Positions 1 through 9,424 are shown, counted from the stretch's first letter. The stretch is DNA of 64,000 nt from Streptococcus sanguinis SK49 (GCF_000212815.1 NZ_GL890985.1:1-64000); one strand, 5' to 3'. Numbers and translations are program-made. The notes: a model not told the origin generated them from the letters alone.

Positions 1-842
1 TCACCAGCAGTTCTCAATTCATTGGCACGACCAGTAATATCTTGAGCCGCTTCTGGATAGCTATTCACTCCCCAAGCACGTTGGATATCCCATGTTCTTG
101 TATAGCTCTTATCCATGACAACTGTGTTAGAACCTGGCAGACGGTAACCGTTGGCTACCCCATCCGTTACCAGGAGGAAGACCGTCTTCCGACCGTTTTC
201 CATATTACCCTTAACGCGGTTGTACTGAGCGATTGTATCTTGAATAGCTGGAACAGTTGGGGTTCCACCATCAACAGCGATATTATCGATGAAGCTATGA
301 ACTTTATTTTGATCGCTCGTTAAACCACTATTGCCATAGGTGTAGTGTTTACCAGTTGTGTTCGGATCGGTAAATGTATCTGCAGGGTTGCCACTAAAAT
401 CGTTATTATTAAAGTAACGCACCTGATCCAAACCTTGGTAAGAAGCAACGAAGACCCGGTCAGTTGTCCGAGGATCATCAGTCTTAACGAGATAAGGGTT
501 TGTCTCATCGTATTGTTCTGGACTAACATAAGTAGTCAACCGTTTAAGGGCACGTTTGACACTTGGAATCGTTGTTCGGAATGACCCACTGGCATCCTGC
601 AGGATAACCAAGTCAATCGGTTTCCGTGGAACTGTCCAGTCCGTTGCGTCTGTTTTTTCAATCTTCCGATAACACCCATTTTGTGTAATCGTTGTATGTT
701 CATCAATCCGTCTCGTCTCGATATTGAGCGGATTGTTTTCCTCCGCTTTGACACTACTGATAAAAGAACCCGTAGTAGCCGATGGAATGGACATGAACAA
801 AATTGCAAATAGAACTAGAACTTTTTTGACAAAATCTCTCAT
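1..842 (-). CDS. padA: VWA-domain surface adhesin, PadA-like, N-terminal part
   Basis: Partial gene; only the first 280 residues lie in the window and the frame stays open to the left edge. The ATG at 842 opens a signal peptide (KKVLVLFAILFMSIPS, cleavage probably near residue 32). A von Willebrand A domain follows with the metal-ion site motif DASGS (Asp83, Ser85, Ser87). VWA surface proteins of oral streptococci bind host ligands; PadA of S. gordonii binds platelets and has this kind of N-terminal domain. The assignment rests on recalled family resemblance and on the thiol oxidoreductase gene next door. A strong Shine-Dalgarno sequence lies about 45 nt upstream of the ATG, separated from it by a perfect hairpin (separate entry). 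Another VWA-type adhesin or pilus tip protein cannot be excluded. Confidence 0.7.
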   Translation of the reverse strand, partial: MRDFVKKVLVLFAILFMSIPSATTGSFISSVKAEENNPLNIETRRIDEHTTITQNGCYRKIEKTDATDWTVPRKPIDLVILQDASGSFRTTIPSVKRALKRLTTYVSPEQYDETNPYLVKTDDPRTTDRVFVASYQGLDQVRYFNNNDFSGNPADTFTDPNTTGKHYTYGNSGLTSDQNKVHSFIDNIAVDGGTPTVPAIQDTIAQYNRVKGNMENGRKTVFLLVTDGVANGYRLPGSNTVVMDKSYTRTWDIQRAWGVNSYPEAAQDITGRANELRTAG

Positions 843-850
843 GCTATCTC

Positions 851-896
851 AAGCTTATATAAATAGTAGAAACTTTTATATAAGCTTCCTCCTTTT
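851..896 (-). promoter_or_regulatory. Hairpin between ribosome-binding site and start of the adhesin gene
   Basis: On the minus strand AAAAGGAGG (888-896) is followed directly by a perfect 13-bp inverted repeat, AAGCTTATATAAA / TTTATATAAGCTT (875-887 and 851-863, 11-nt loop). Then come 8 nt and the ATG at 842. Folding the hairpin would bring the Shine-Dalgarno to an effective spacing of about 8 nt. No alternative in-frame start lies between them. The stem is very AT-rich, so it may melt with temperature. Confidence 0.6.
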
Positions 897-905
897 CTTC
901 TTTCT

Positions 906-1496
906 TTATTTCAAAATACTTTGTAATTGCTTATCAAGTGCAGCTTCATCATGAAACTCCAAGATGACTTTCTGTACTACCTGATTCTTATCCACTAGAT
1001 AGATGCTAGGGATTGTACTCACTTGAAGAATATCTGCTGCTTTTTGTCCAGTGTCAGAGTAGTAAGGAAACGTAAAACCTTTTTCTTTAATATACTTATC
1101 AGCCGTTTCCTCTGTCTCAGTAGTGCCATGACCCGGACCAAGCATGTTTAACATGACAAAGTGAAGTCTGTCTCCGTACTTTTCATATATTTTTTGAATT
1201 TCTGGCAGTTGTCTTTGACAGTAAGGACACCAGCTAGCCCACTCCATAATCACCATTGGTTTGTCATAGAATTCCGAGCTTTTCCTTTGCTGTCCATCAT
1301 GATCAATCATTTCAAAGTCAGGCAACTTCTGTCCAACTAGATTATGTTGTGCTACAGCATTCGTAGTTGAACTGGAAGTGTTCTGGGTCGATTCTTTCTT
1401 TTGCTTATTTGGACTATTGATATATAGCAAACCAAACACAGCTAAGATAATGACCCCTAATGCTAGAAATGGAAGCCACCACTTATCTTTCAACAT
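906..1496 (-). CDS. Membrane-anchored thioredoxin-family thiol-disulfide oxidoreductase (SdbA/TlpA-like)
   Basis: A 196-aa protein with one N-terminal membrane anchor ([20 protein letters not shown]), a Ser/Thr/Gln-rich linker, and a TlpA/AhpC-TSA-type thioredoxin fold with active site WCPYC (Cys90, Cys93) and a cis-proline TIPS motif. The fold predicts extracytoplasmic thiol-disulfide exchange. In S. gordonii the related SdbA makes disulfides in secreted proteins, and its position upstream of an adhesin gene fits that. I chose the ATG at 1496 because AAAGGAG sits 5 nt upstream; a longer frame from 1523 lacks such a site. The gene has its own promoter at 1601-1629, and the adhesin gene follows 63 nt downstream, so the two may be cotranscribed. 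Whether it works as an oxidase (SdbA) or reductase cannot be told from sequence. Confidence 0.8.
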   Translation of the reverse strand: MLKDKWWLPFLALGVIILAVFGLLYINSPNKQKKESTQNTSSSTTNAVAQHNLVGQKLPDFEMIDHDGQQRKSSEFYDKPMVIMEWASWCPYCQRQLPEIQKIYEKYGDRLHFVMLNMLGPGHGTTETEETADKYIKEKGFTFPYYSDTGQKAADILQVSTIPSIYLVDKNQVVQKVILEFHDEAALDKQLQSILK

Positions 1497-1600
1497 CGCA
1501 TCTCCTTTGTTCATAAAAAACATCTAACATCATTGACCTAATGCCGTCTAAGTTAAGACTTGTATTTCGAATAATTTACACTATGTCAATTCTATCACAT

Positions 1601-1629
1601 ATTATAACATTTTTGTTTCATCTTGCCAA
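1601..1629 (-). promoter_or_regulatory. Promoter of the thioredoxin-like gene
   Basis: TTGGCA (1624-1629), a 17-nt spacer, then TATAAT (1601-1606) with a TG one base upstream of the -10 (extended -10). It predicts a leader of about 100 nt before the ATG at 1496. Confidence 0.75.
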
Positions 1630-1919
1630 TATTTTGGCTGCAAAAATTAGCAAATCATTTGCAAGACCAAACATTTATTTTCATGCACGAAAGAACGCCT
1701 TAACAAAGCGGTTTCTTCAAGTTTTTATTATAGGAAAAGTGAATAAATGAACGAAAAATGCAAAATTTTATGCTTAAAAAAATTAGACATATTAACTAAT
1801 ATAGTCAAAAACATTTCTACACCGTTCATTTTGTCCTTTCCCAGTAGCTTTTAGCTTTTTCATACAAAAATAAGAATAGGCTCTAAAGACCTATTCTTAT
1901 TTCTTTTATATTTGAATTA
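1630..1919. other. Intergenic stretch without a supported gene
   Basis: The region between the thioredoxin-gene promoter and nusG is AT-rich. It contains the nusG terminator at its right end and otherwise no coding frame with a ribosome-binding site and no convincing repeat. A 69-codon plus-strand frame at 1541-1750 crosses the minus-strand promoter and looks fortuitous. Confidence 0.5.
1868..1903 (-). terminator. Terminator after nusG
   Basis: Perfect 10-bp stem TAAGAATAGG / CCTATTCTTA (1871-1880 with 1890-1899) followed on the minus strand by a T-rich tail. It lies just past the nusG stop. Confidence 0.8.
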
Positions 1920-2456
1920 TTACAATTCTGCAATTTGGCTAAGATTAACTTCAGCCACAGTGTCATTACCAAACATGGAAATAATCATCTTGACCTTGTT
2001 ATTATCAATCTCAGTAATCTTACCTGTATAATCAGTAAAGGCACCATCAATGATACGAACGGTATCCCCAACCTTAACATCCAAGTCAAACTCCTGCACT
2101 GTTTGACCCATGGAGATGAGAATGTTGCGAATCTCTTCTTCCAAGAGCGGCGTTGGCTTAGAACGGTTTCCGTGTGACCCGACAAATCCTGTTACATTCG
2201 GAGTATTCCGCACGACAAACCAAGCTTCGTCTGTCATTACCATTTCCACCAAGACATAACCAGGGAAGCGATTTTCTTCGATTTCCTTGGTCTTACCATT
2301 TTTCTCTACTTGCACGGTCTGAGTGGGGATTTCCACGCGCAAGATATTTTCCAGCATATTATAAGTCTGAGCGCGCTGCAAAAGATTTTCTTTTACCTTG
2401 TTTTCATAACCTGAATAGGTCTGCAGTACAAACCAGCCTTTGTCAAAACTGTCCAT
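1920..2456 (-). CDS. nusG: Transcription termination/antitermination factor NusG
   Basis: A 178-aa protein of standard NusG length. The N-terminal NGN domain begins WFVLQTYSGYENKVKENL and contains the conserved ENRFPGYVLVEM segment; the C-terminal KOW domain has VKVGDTVRIIDGAFTDYTGKI. NusG binds RNA polymerase and modulates elongation, pausing and Rho/NusA-linked events. The gene has its own promoter (2513-2540), an AGGAAAGGA-type ribosome-binding site and its own terminator. In many streptococci nusG follows secE, but no secE-sized frame is present here; the gene upstream is a P-loop kinase with its own terminator, so nusG stands as a single-gene unit. Confidence 0.97.
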   Translation of the reverse strand: MDSFDKGWFVLQTYSGYENKVKENLLQRAQTYNMLENILRVEIPTQTVQVEKNGKTKEIEENRFPGYVLVEMVMTDEAWFVVRNTPNVTGFVGSHGNRSKPTPLLEEEIRNILISMGQTVQEFDLDVKVGDTVRIIDGAFTDYTGKITEIDNNKVKMIISMFGNDTVAEVNLSQIAEL

Positions 2457-2474
2457 GAGTTCATCCTTTCCTAA

Positions 2475-2540
2475 ATAAAAAAGCCTGCGGGCTTCTGCTT
2501 CTTTCTAGCCCTATTATACCATAATTTCCTCAAATGCAAA
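2475..2540 (-). promoter_or_regulatory. nusG promoter and leader hairpin (possible attenuator)
   Basis: Minus-strand TTTGCA (2535-2540), 16-nt spacer, TATAAT (2513-2518). The short leader then contains AAGCC-CGCA-GGCTT (stem 2490-2494 with 2481-2485) running straight into TTTTTTA, which has the form of a small intrinsic terminator placed before the nusG ribosome-binding site. The 5-bp stem is short, so efficiency would be partial. Confidence 0.6.
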
Positions 2541-2623
2541 GGAATTTATTAGATAATTTCTCAGACTGTCAAATATGTTCAAGATTCTTTTAAAGTCAGA
2601 CTTTTAGACAAATACTCTCAAAA

Positions 2624-2654
2624 CAAAAATCTCACTGACGCACATCAGTGAGAT
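2624..2654 (-). terminator. Terminator after the P-loop kinase
   Basis: Perfect stem ATCTCACTGA / TCAGTGAGAT (2629-2638 with 2645-2654) followed on the minus strand by TTTTTGTTTT. Confidence 0.8.
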
Positions 2655-2687
2655 CAAAAATGAAAATTTACTCTTAGCTACTTTGTT

Positions 2688-3326
2688 TTATAGCAAAGAG
2701 CTGACCTTTTCGATGCGAAAACTGTTGCCTGACTGGCAGATGACAAGGTCTGCAGCCGCTAGATAGGGCTGATAAAAGTGCCTATATTGCTCTCGTCGAG
2801 CTAGATGCGTCTGCTTTATCCAATCTGGCCTGCGCTCTCGCACAGCCAAATCTCTTGCCAAGCGGCGCTCTAACTCAGTCTGGTCGTCCGTGTAAAAGCA
2901 AATCGACAAATCAAACAAACTTTCAGGCAAAAAGGCAGCCGACATGCCTTCTACTATTAAAATAGGCTTTCGGGCTGATAAACGCAAGCTAGGCGACCAA
3001 GCTGTGGCAATGGTCAGAATATCCAGACCAGACTGCAAGGCACAAATATCTCGTTCCAGACTCCCGAGCTCATGAACAGCTGGGATACAGGCTGTGACTT
3101 TTTGATGAGGAAAATCTTTGGAACTGAGCAAATCTCGATACTCTCCAGTAATTACATAAGGATCTGTTTCCAACAGATTGGCTAGGTCCTCACCCAAGGC
3201 TAGCTGGAGTTTTCGAGCAAAAGTCGACTTCCCTGAAGCACCGTGACCGTAAATACGCAGGGTGTGTTTCTGGTCGTCTGACAGATAAGCTATCAATCTG
3301 TTCAGCAATTTCTCTTCATCAGACAT
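2688..3326 (-). CDS. P-loop kinase of the uridine kinase-like family
   Basis: A 212-aa cytoplasmic protein with a Walker A loop GHGASGKST near residue 27 and a kinase-like layout: an acidic patch LLETDPYVI, a Walker B-like ILIVEGMSAAF strand, and an Arg-rich lid with RRLARDLAVRERR. It resembles the uridine kinase/phosphoribulokinase superfamily, but the substrate cannot be assigned. The start at 3326 is chosen because AAAGGAG lies just upstream; a longer frame would run back into tgt. It lies 25 bp downstream of tgt and is probably cotranscribed with it. Confidence 0.75.
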   Translation of the reverse strand: MSDEEKLLNRLIAYLSDDQKHTLRIYGHGASGKSTFARKLQLALGEDLANLLETDPYVITGEYRDLLSSKDFPHQKVTACIPAVHELGSLERDICALQSGLDILTIATAWSPSLRLSARKPILIVEGMSAAFLPESLFDLSICFYTDDQTELERRLARDLAVRERRPDWIKQTHLARREQYRHFYQPYLAAADLVICQSGNSFRIEKVSSLL

Positions 3327-3351
3327 GGCTTCTCCTTTCAAATGGAGCTTC

Positions 3352-4557
<1,206 letters not shown>

Positions 4558-4606
4558 TCACAAGATACCGTATGATTTTACCAAAAAAACTTCTATCTGT
4601 CACGGG

Positions 4607-4618
4607 GTATGATATAAT
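4607..4618 (+). promoter_or_regulatory. Extended -10 promoter of the DUF975 gene
   Basis: TATAAT at 4613-4618 preceded by TGA (4610-4612), giving the TGnTATAAT form. It lies 28 bp upstream of the ATG. Confidence 0.6.
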
Positions 4619-4646
4619 GTAACAGACAAATCCAAATGGAGGAATT

Positions 4647-5522
4647 ATGAATCTAAGTCACATCAGAGCTCAGGCTCGTACCGTCCGCAGCCAAACGAGA
4701 GGGATTTTTCTTTTGTTTGCGGCCCCAACTCTTGTCAGCACCCTCAGTATCTTACTTTCCCTTTATGACAATCTAAGAGATTCCATTCCCAGCCTGACCT
4801 TTAGGCAGTTCATTTATTTTCTGATTAGCCGGACTCTTTTTCCGACAATCATTCATTTTATCACAACTCTCCTGCTGCTTTCTGCCAGCTACACCATGAT
4901 AAAGGTTCTTCGTAATAAAAAGGATGACGTCAGCTTTTCAGATATTGGCCATCTTTTTACGAGCAAGAATTTTACACCTGTCTTCAAGACGGTTTTGCTC
5001 AAACAACTGCTGATTTTTCTTTGGAATATTCCTATGTTCTGCGGGAGTCTTCTAGCAATCTTTAATGCTTATAAAATCCTCTCTATTTCGGAAAAAATCC
5101 CAGCCCATACAGTAGTGACGGCTCAAAGTGCTGCAGGCCAGCAGATTCTTCAATACACCCCTGGTATGTTACTGGGAACCCTCTTGATATTCACTGGCTT
5201 AGGTATTGCCATCCCTCAGTACTATGCTTATGCTCAAGCAGAGTTCATCCTCTATGATCAGCTTGAGGCTGGGAGTTACCAGGGAGCTTTCTATGCTATC
5301 CGTCAAAGCCGGAAGCTAATGAAAGGCTATAAAGGAAAGCTTTTTATGCTTAATCTGAGCTTCATCGGCTGGAATTTATTGGCCAGATTAACTTACGGCT
5401 TGCTGAATTTTATAGTTCTCCCTTATACAGCGACTGCTTACATTCTCTTTTATGAAGAATTGAAAAAAGAAAACGCAATCTCACATGAAAACAACCCACA
5501 GGCACAGGACTCCTTGTCCTAA
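4647..5522 (+). CDS. DUF975-family integral membrane protein
   Basis: A 291-aa protein with about six hydrophobic helices and a short polar N-terminus beginning MNLSHIRAQAR, typical of the DUF975 family of Gram-positive membrane proteins. Helices can be seen around residues 20-40, 65-85, 115-140, 170-195 and 230-270. No catalytic motif is apparent and the role of the family is unknown. It is a single plus-strand gene in a minus-strand neighbourhood, with its own extended -10 promoter, a GGAGG ribosome-binding site and a terminator that overlaps its last codons. Confidence 0.8.
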   Translation: MNLSHIRAQARTVRSQTRGIFLLFAAPTLVSTLSILLSLYDNLRDSIPSLTFRQFIYFLISRTLFPTIIHFITTLLLLSASYTMIKVLRNKKDDVSFSDIGHLFTSKNFTPVFKTVLLKQLLIFLWNIPMFCGSLLAIFNAYKILSISEKIPAHTVVTAQSAAGQQILQYTPGMLLGTLLIFTGLGIAIPQYYAYAQAEFILYDQLEAGSYQGAFYAIRQSRKLMKGYKGKLFMLNLSFIGWNLLARLTYGLLNFIVLPYTATAYILFYEELKKENAISHENNPQAQDSLS

Positions 5523-5541
5523 GCTTGTGAGTTGTTTTTTA
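5490..5541 (+). terminator. Terminator overlapping the DUF975 stop codon
   Basis: Long imperfect stem AACAACCCACAGGC / GCTTGTGAGTTGTT (5490-5503 with 5523-5536), with an inner AGGAC/GTCCT hairpin, then TTTTTT. It begins inside the coding region and may serve both convergent genes. Confidence 0.75.
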
Positions 5542-6051
5542 TTTACTATTATATTCTGTCTTGTCCAGGGCAGAGCAGATTTTGTCAAAGGCTGCCTCTA
5601 GTGAATCCTCATCTGTGAAAAAGGCTTCCTCTTCCCAGCCCAAGAAGTCTCTGTCTTTCCACCAGCGCTTCATGTCGGCTGGGGTAAATTCTTCTTGTTT
5701 AGCTCTGGTCTGATGGCGACGGACTGTTTCTTCAAAGGATAGGTCATAGTAGTAAGCAAAGACCTGCGGAGCGAAGAGTTTTTTCAACCGCTCTAGCATC
5801 TGTCCGTAAATGTCTGTCTCATAAAACCCTTCTACTAAAACCAGCAAATCATGTTCGTAGCCGAAGCGAGCCAATGTCTCCGTCAGGTCAATAGACAAAT
5901 TTCCCGGTTCAACTTTTTCCTTGAGCATATCCCGTCTAACAGTATCCTGCGCAATCAAGAGAGTCCCTCGGCCGTAGTGAGCCTGCAGTTTACTAGCGAG
6001 ACTAGACTTGCCAGATCCGGAATTCCCACGAATGATAACTAACTTGGCCAT
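5539..6051 (-). CDS. Small P-loop (AAA) kinase, unknown substrate
   Basis: A 170-aa protein with a Walker A loop RGNSGSGKSS at residues 8-17, then QDTVRRDML, a Walker B-like strand LLVLVEGFYETDIY, and a lid with an RRHQTRAK stretch followed by a Trp-rich KRWWKDRDFLGW segment. The fold fits small-molecule kinases annotated as AAA-family ATPases or zeta-toxin-like kinases. No partner antitoxin is nearby, so I do not call it a toxin. It begins 1 bp after the stop of the CoA-binding gene and is probably translationally coupled to it. Confidence 0.7.
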   Translation of the reverse strand: MAKLVIIRGNSGSGKSSLASKLQAHYGRGTLLIAQDTVRRDMLKEKVEPGNLSIDLTETLARFGYEHDLLVLVEGFYETDIYGQMLERLKKLFAPQVFAYYYDLSFEETVRRHQTRAKQEEFTPADMKRWWKDRDFLGWEEEAFFTDEDSLEAAFDKICSALDKTEYNSK

Positions 6052-6052
6052 C

Positions 6053-6490
6053 TTATTCGCCCAGAATCAAGCGTGTATGCTCGCGTTTAATGCAGCGGTC
6101 CATGACAATGTCATCCCGACCGGCTGCCCGCAAAATTTGCTCAGCCTCCTCACTCTCCAAGCCCAACTGAGCCCAGAAAATCTTGGCATCCGACTGCAGA
6201 AAATCAAGTGCCACATCTGGCAAAAACTCACTGCGGCGGTATATATCGACAATATCCACCGGAAAAGGAATATCTTTGAGACTAGCATAAACAGTTTCAC
6301 CAAAAATCTGACTGCCCGCTGCCCGCGGATTAACTGGGATAATGCGATAGCCCCGTTCCTGCATCTCCTTTGACACACGGTTACTGGTCGTTTCTTCACG
6401 GTCAGACAGTCCGACAACAGCAATCACTTTGCTGTTTTTCAAATAATGCTCGACGATTGCATCACTGGGATTTTGAAAATGATAAGTCAT
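6053..6490 (-). CDS. CoA-binding domain protein (YccU family)
   Basis: A 145-aa Rossmann-fold protein with the family pattern KVIAVVGLSDREE...SNRVSKEMQERGYRIIPVNP near the N-terminus and IVDIYRRSE...IFWAQLGLES later. Proteins of this CoA_binding family bind CoA-like ligands, but their cellular role is not settled. I chose the start at 6490, where AGGAGG lies 6 nt upstream, over an ATG five codons earlier. It lies downstream of polA, an association also found in pneumococcus. Confidence 0.85.
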   Translation of the reverse strand: MTYHFQNPSDAIVEHYLKNSKVIAVVGLSDREETTSNRVSKEMQERGYRIIPVNPRAAGSQIFGETVYASLKDIPFPVDIVDIYRRSEFLPDVALDFLQSDAKIFWAQLGLESEEAEQILRAAGRDDIVMDRCIKREHTRLILGE

Positions 6491-6501
6491 AGGCTTCCTC
6501 C

Positions 6502-6663
6502 TCATTCATAATAAAGCTGGATAGTTTTGTAGTATTTGCGTCTTAGCTGAATCCGGGCTAAACACCGTGTGAAAAAGACAAGCTTCCTTGCATTCATCGA
6601 ATACTGTGTCAGCTTTCTATTTTCACTTTGTATTTCACGCCCTTGATATCTTAAACTGAACAT
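6502..6663 (-). CDS. Possible small ORF in the polA - CoA-binding gap
   Basis: A 53-codon frame (begins MFSLRYQGREIQSE, ends KTIQLYYE) fills the gap between polA and the CoA-binding gene and ends just before that gene's ribosome-binding site. The product would be highly basic and rich in Arg, Lys and Tyr. There is no good ribosome-binding site before its ATG. It may instead be part of a repeated intergenic sequence: the upstream part has a small dyad AGGAGC-ATC-GCTCCT near 6700. I do not recognise a family. Confidence 0.3.
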   Translation of the reverse strand: MFSLRYQGREIQSENRKLTQYSMNARKLVFFTRCLARIQLRRKYYKTIQLYYE

Positions 6664-6763
6664 GATCTAAAACCTTGGAAAATAGATCATCCGTTCTAGG
6701 AGCATCGCTCCTTCGTCCGGATTCCTAATTTTCAGTCGGTTTTGACGCTCTTTGTATCTTATC

Positions 6764-9406
6764 TTACTTCGCCTCGTACCAAGTTTGGCCGGCATTTTCA
6801 TCAGCCACTAGTGGAACGGCCAGCTCAATCGCAGCTTCCATAGTTTCTTTGACTAGCTGGCGGACGGCTGTTAGCTCGTCATTTGGCACTTCCAGCACGA
6901 TTTCATCGTGCACCTGCAAGAGCATGCGAGACTTGAAATTCTTCTCAGTCAGAGCTCGATCCAGATTAATCATAGCGACTTTGAGAATATCTGCGGCGGA
7001 GCCTTGGATCGGGCTGTTAATGGCTGTGCGCTCCGCAAAATTTCGGATGTTAAAGTTGCGGGAATTGATGTCAGGCAAAGAACGACGACGATGGTAAATG
7101 GTCTCTACATAGCCTTTATCACGCGCTTCGCGGACGATGGTTTCCATATAGTTCTTAATACCTGGGAAACGCTCAAAATAGGTCTGGATATAGTCCTTAG
7201 CAGCCTTGCGGGAAATGCCCAGATTATTGGCTAGGCCAAAGTCGGAAATGCCATAGACCACTCCAAAGTTGACGGCCTTGGCATTACGGCGGTCATTAGG
7301 TGTCACATCCTCTGCCTTTTCAATACCAAAGACCCGCATGGCGGTAGCCGTATGAATATCTTCTCCATGCTGAAAGGCAGCAATCAAATGCTCGTCCTGC
7401 GAAATGTGAGCCAGCACCCGTAGCTCAATCTGGGAATAATCCGAGCTGAGAAGCACACTGTCTGCCCACTCCGGTACAAAGGCCTTGCGAATAAGACGCC
7501 CCTGCTCCAAACGAACGGGAATGTTCTGCAGGTTCGGGTCAACCGAGGACAGGCGACCCGTCTGGGTCAAATCCTGAACATAGCGAGTGTGGATCTTGCC
7601 GTCAGCCGCTATCGCCTCCTGCAGTCCGATGATATAAGTGGACTGAAGCTTGCTGATTTGACGGTATTCCAGAATCTTAGACACAATCGGTGCTATCGGT
7701 GCTAAACGCTCCAGTACATCCACCGCTGTCGAGTAGCCCGTCTTGGTCTTTTTGGTGTACTCCAGCGGCAGCCCCATATCCTCAAAGAGAATAGTTCCCA
7801 GCTGTTTCGGCGAGTTGATATTGAACTCCTGACCAGCCAGATCATAAATCTCCTGAGTCAGACTTTCCAGCGTCTTTTCATTTTCCGCCTGCATGCCCTG
7901 CAGGGTTTCCCGCTCAACCTTGATCCCCGCAATCTCCATCTTGGCTAGGACAAACGCCAGCGGTTGCTCCATTTCAAGCAACAAATCCAGCTGATCGTGG
8001 GAACGGAGCTGTTCTTGCATTGGCTCTTCTGTTTCCAGCAGTACTTGGATCTTACGAGCTAGATGCTTAAAGAGCTGCTCTTGCTCCGGCAAAGCGCGCT
8101 TGGCTCCCTTGCCATAAACCTCGTCATCCGTCGGCAGAATTGTTTGGCCGTAGAGGCGAGCAATAGTCGCCAGCTCATTATCCTCGACCGTCGAAAGCAG
8201 ATACTTGGCTAGGCGCGCATCAAAGGCTGCTGCCGGCAGTTCAATGCCGTAATGACTGAGCAGTACCTTAGTCCGCTTGAGATCGTAGGTTTTCAGAGCT
8301 GTTTTTGTCAAGAACTCCTGAAAGAGAGGCTGCTGCAGTAAATCGCTGGAACCGACATAAATCTGACCGCTATCACCCCAGGCAAGACCGACAATCTCTT
8401 CCCTGTGATAGTTGTCGCCCAAGATTTCAAAATAGAAAAATTGCTCTGGTGCCAACATATCTGCTGTGACCTCAGTCACTTTGGTAAATTCAATTGGTTT
8501 AACTTCTACCGGCTCTTGACCAGTTCCTAGCTGAGCCTTGAGCTGCTTGAAGCCCATCTCGTCGTAGAACTTGCTCAGAGCCTCTACCTGAGGACCCTTA
8601 TAAACCAAATCATCCAGCCCGATTTCAATCGGAGCCTGAGTATTAATGGTAGCTAGAGTTTTGGATAAGAAGGCCTTGTCCTTGTCATTGATCAGATTTT
8701 CCTTCATCTTGGAAGCCTTGAGCTGGTCAATATTTTCATAGAGATTTTCCAAAGAGCCATACTCCAAGAGGAGCTTGAGACCAGTCTTCTCACCGATCTT
8801 GGTCACTCCGGGGATATTATCCGACTGATCGCCCATCAGCGCCTTGAGGTCAATGAACTGCTCTGGTGTGATGCCCATCTTTTCCATGAGGTAGGCTGGG
8901 GTAAATTCCTCAAACTCGGCCACGCCTTTCTTGGAAATCTCCACCACGGTATTATCATCCGTCAGCTGAATCAAGTCTTTATCGCCGCTGACAATGGTCA
9001 CATCGTAAGGCACAGCTGTTTTTTCAGCCATCTTGTCCAAGGTACCGATAATGTCATCCGCCTCATACTGAGCCAAGTCATAGAAGTGAATGCCTAGGTG
9101 CTTCAGCATTTCACGGATAAAAGGCAGCTGCTCACGAAATTCATCTGGTGTCTTGGCCCGACCAGCCTTATAGTCGGCGTACATCTCGGTCCGGAAGGTC
9201 GTCTTGCCAGCATCAAAAGCTACCAGGACATGAGTCGGCTGCACGCGCTCCAAGAGATGATTGAGCATGAGGTGGAAGCCATAAATAGCATTAGTATGCA
9301 GGCCCGATGGACTCTTGAAACGGTCGATTTGATTATAAAGCGCAAAAAAAGCGCGAAAAGCAACGGACGAACCATCGATTAATAATAATTTGTTCTTTTT
9401 TTCCAT
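6764..9406 (-). CDS. polA: DNA polymerase I
   Basis: An 880-aa enzyme for DNA repair and Okazaki-fragment processing. Residues 1 to about 290 form the 5' nuclease domain (LLLIDGSSVAFRAFFALY at the start, GDKDLIQL, GDQSDNIPG). The middle is a 3'-5' exonuclease fold that looks inactive: where E. coli Pol I has the DxE catalytic pair this protein reads FYFEILGD. The C-terminal polymerase has motif A SSDYSQIELRVLAHIS, motif B RRNAKAVNFGVVYG and motif C QVHDEIVLEV. I place the start at 9406, where the family begins; a longer frame upstream does not resemble Pol I. There is no Shine-Dalgarno. The -10 element ends 7 nt from the ATG, so the mRNA is probably leaderless. Confidence 0.97.
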   Translation of the reverse strand: MEKKNKLLLIDGSSVAFRAFFALYNQIDRFKSPSGLHTNAIYGFHLMLNHLLERVQPTHVLVAFDAGKTTFRTEMYADYKAGRAKTPDEFREQLPFIREMLKHLGIHFYDLAQYEADDIIGTLDKMAEKTAVPYDVTIVSGDKDLIQLTDDNTVVEISKKGVAEFEEFTPAYLMEKMGITPEQFIDLKALMGDQSDNIPGVTKIGEKTGLKLLLEYGSLENLYENIDQLKASKMKENLINDKDKAFLSKTLATINTQAPIEIGLDDLVYKGPQVEALSKFYDEMGFKQLKAQLGTGQEPVEVKPIEFTKVTEVTADMLAPEQFFYFEILGDNYHREEIVGLAWGDSGQIYVGSSDLLQQPLFQEFLTKTALKTYDLKRTKVLLSHYGIELPAAAFDARLAKYLLSTVEDNELATIARLYGQTILPTDDEVYGKGAKRALPEQEQLFKHLARKIQVLLETEEPMQEQLRSHDQLDLLLEMEQPLAFVLAKMEIAGIKVERETLQGMQAENEKTLESLTQEIYDLAGQEFNINSPKQLGTILFEDMGLPLEYTKKTKTGYSTAVDVLERLAPIAPIVSKILEYRQISKLQSTYIIGLQEAIAADGKIHTRYVQDLTQTGRLSSVDPNLQNIPVRLEQGRLIRKAFVPEWADSVLLSSDYSQIELRVLAHISQDEHLIAAFQHGEDIHTATAMRVFGIEKAEDVTPNDRRNAKAVNFGVVYGISDFGLANNLGISRKAAKDYIQTYFERFPGIKNYMETIVREARDKGYVETIYHRRRSLPDINSRNFNIRNFAERTAINSPIQGSAADILKVAMINLDRALTEKNFKSRMLLQVHDEIVLEVPNDELTAVRQLVKETMEAAIELAVPLVADENAGQTWYEAK

Positions 9407-9424
9407 AGGTTTATTATAACACGA
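9404..9424 (-). promoter_or_regulatory. Extended -10 promoter giving a probable leaderless polA mRNA
   Basis: On the minus strand TGTTATAAT is followed by AAACCT and then ATG (9406). A start point 6-7 nt after the -10 falls on or beside the A of the ATG. The same arrangement is found at the DNA glycosylase gene (50617-50637). Confidence 0.65.

Noticed and set aside
1541-1750. 69-codon plus-strand frame
   Set aside because: It crosses the promoter of the thioredoxin-like gene, has no ribosome-binding site and no recognisable product.
2507-2511. GGGCT as an antiterminator partner for the nusG leader hairpin
   Set aside because: The predicted transcription start lies at about 2506, so most of this segment would not be in the RNA.
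5539-6051. Zeta-type toxin for the 170-aa P-loop kinase
   Set aside because: There is no antitoxin gene beside it and it is coupled to a CoA-binding protein gene; only the general fold is shared.
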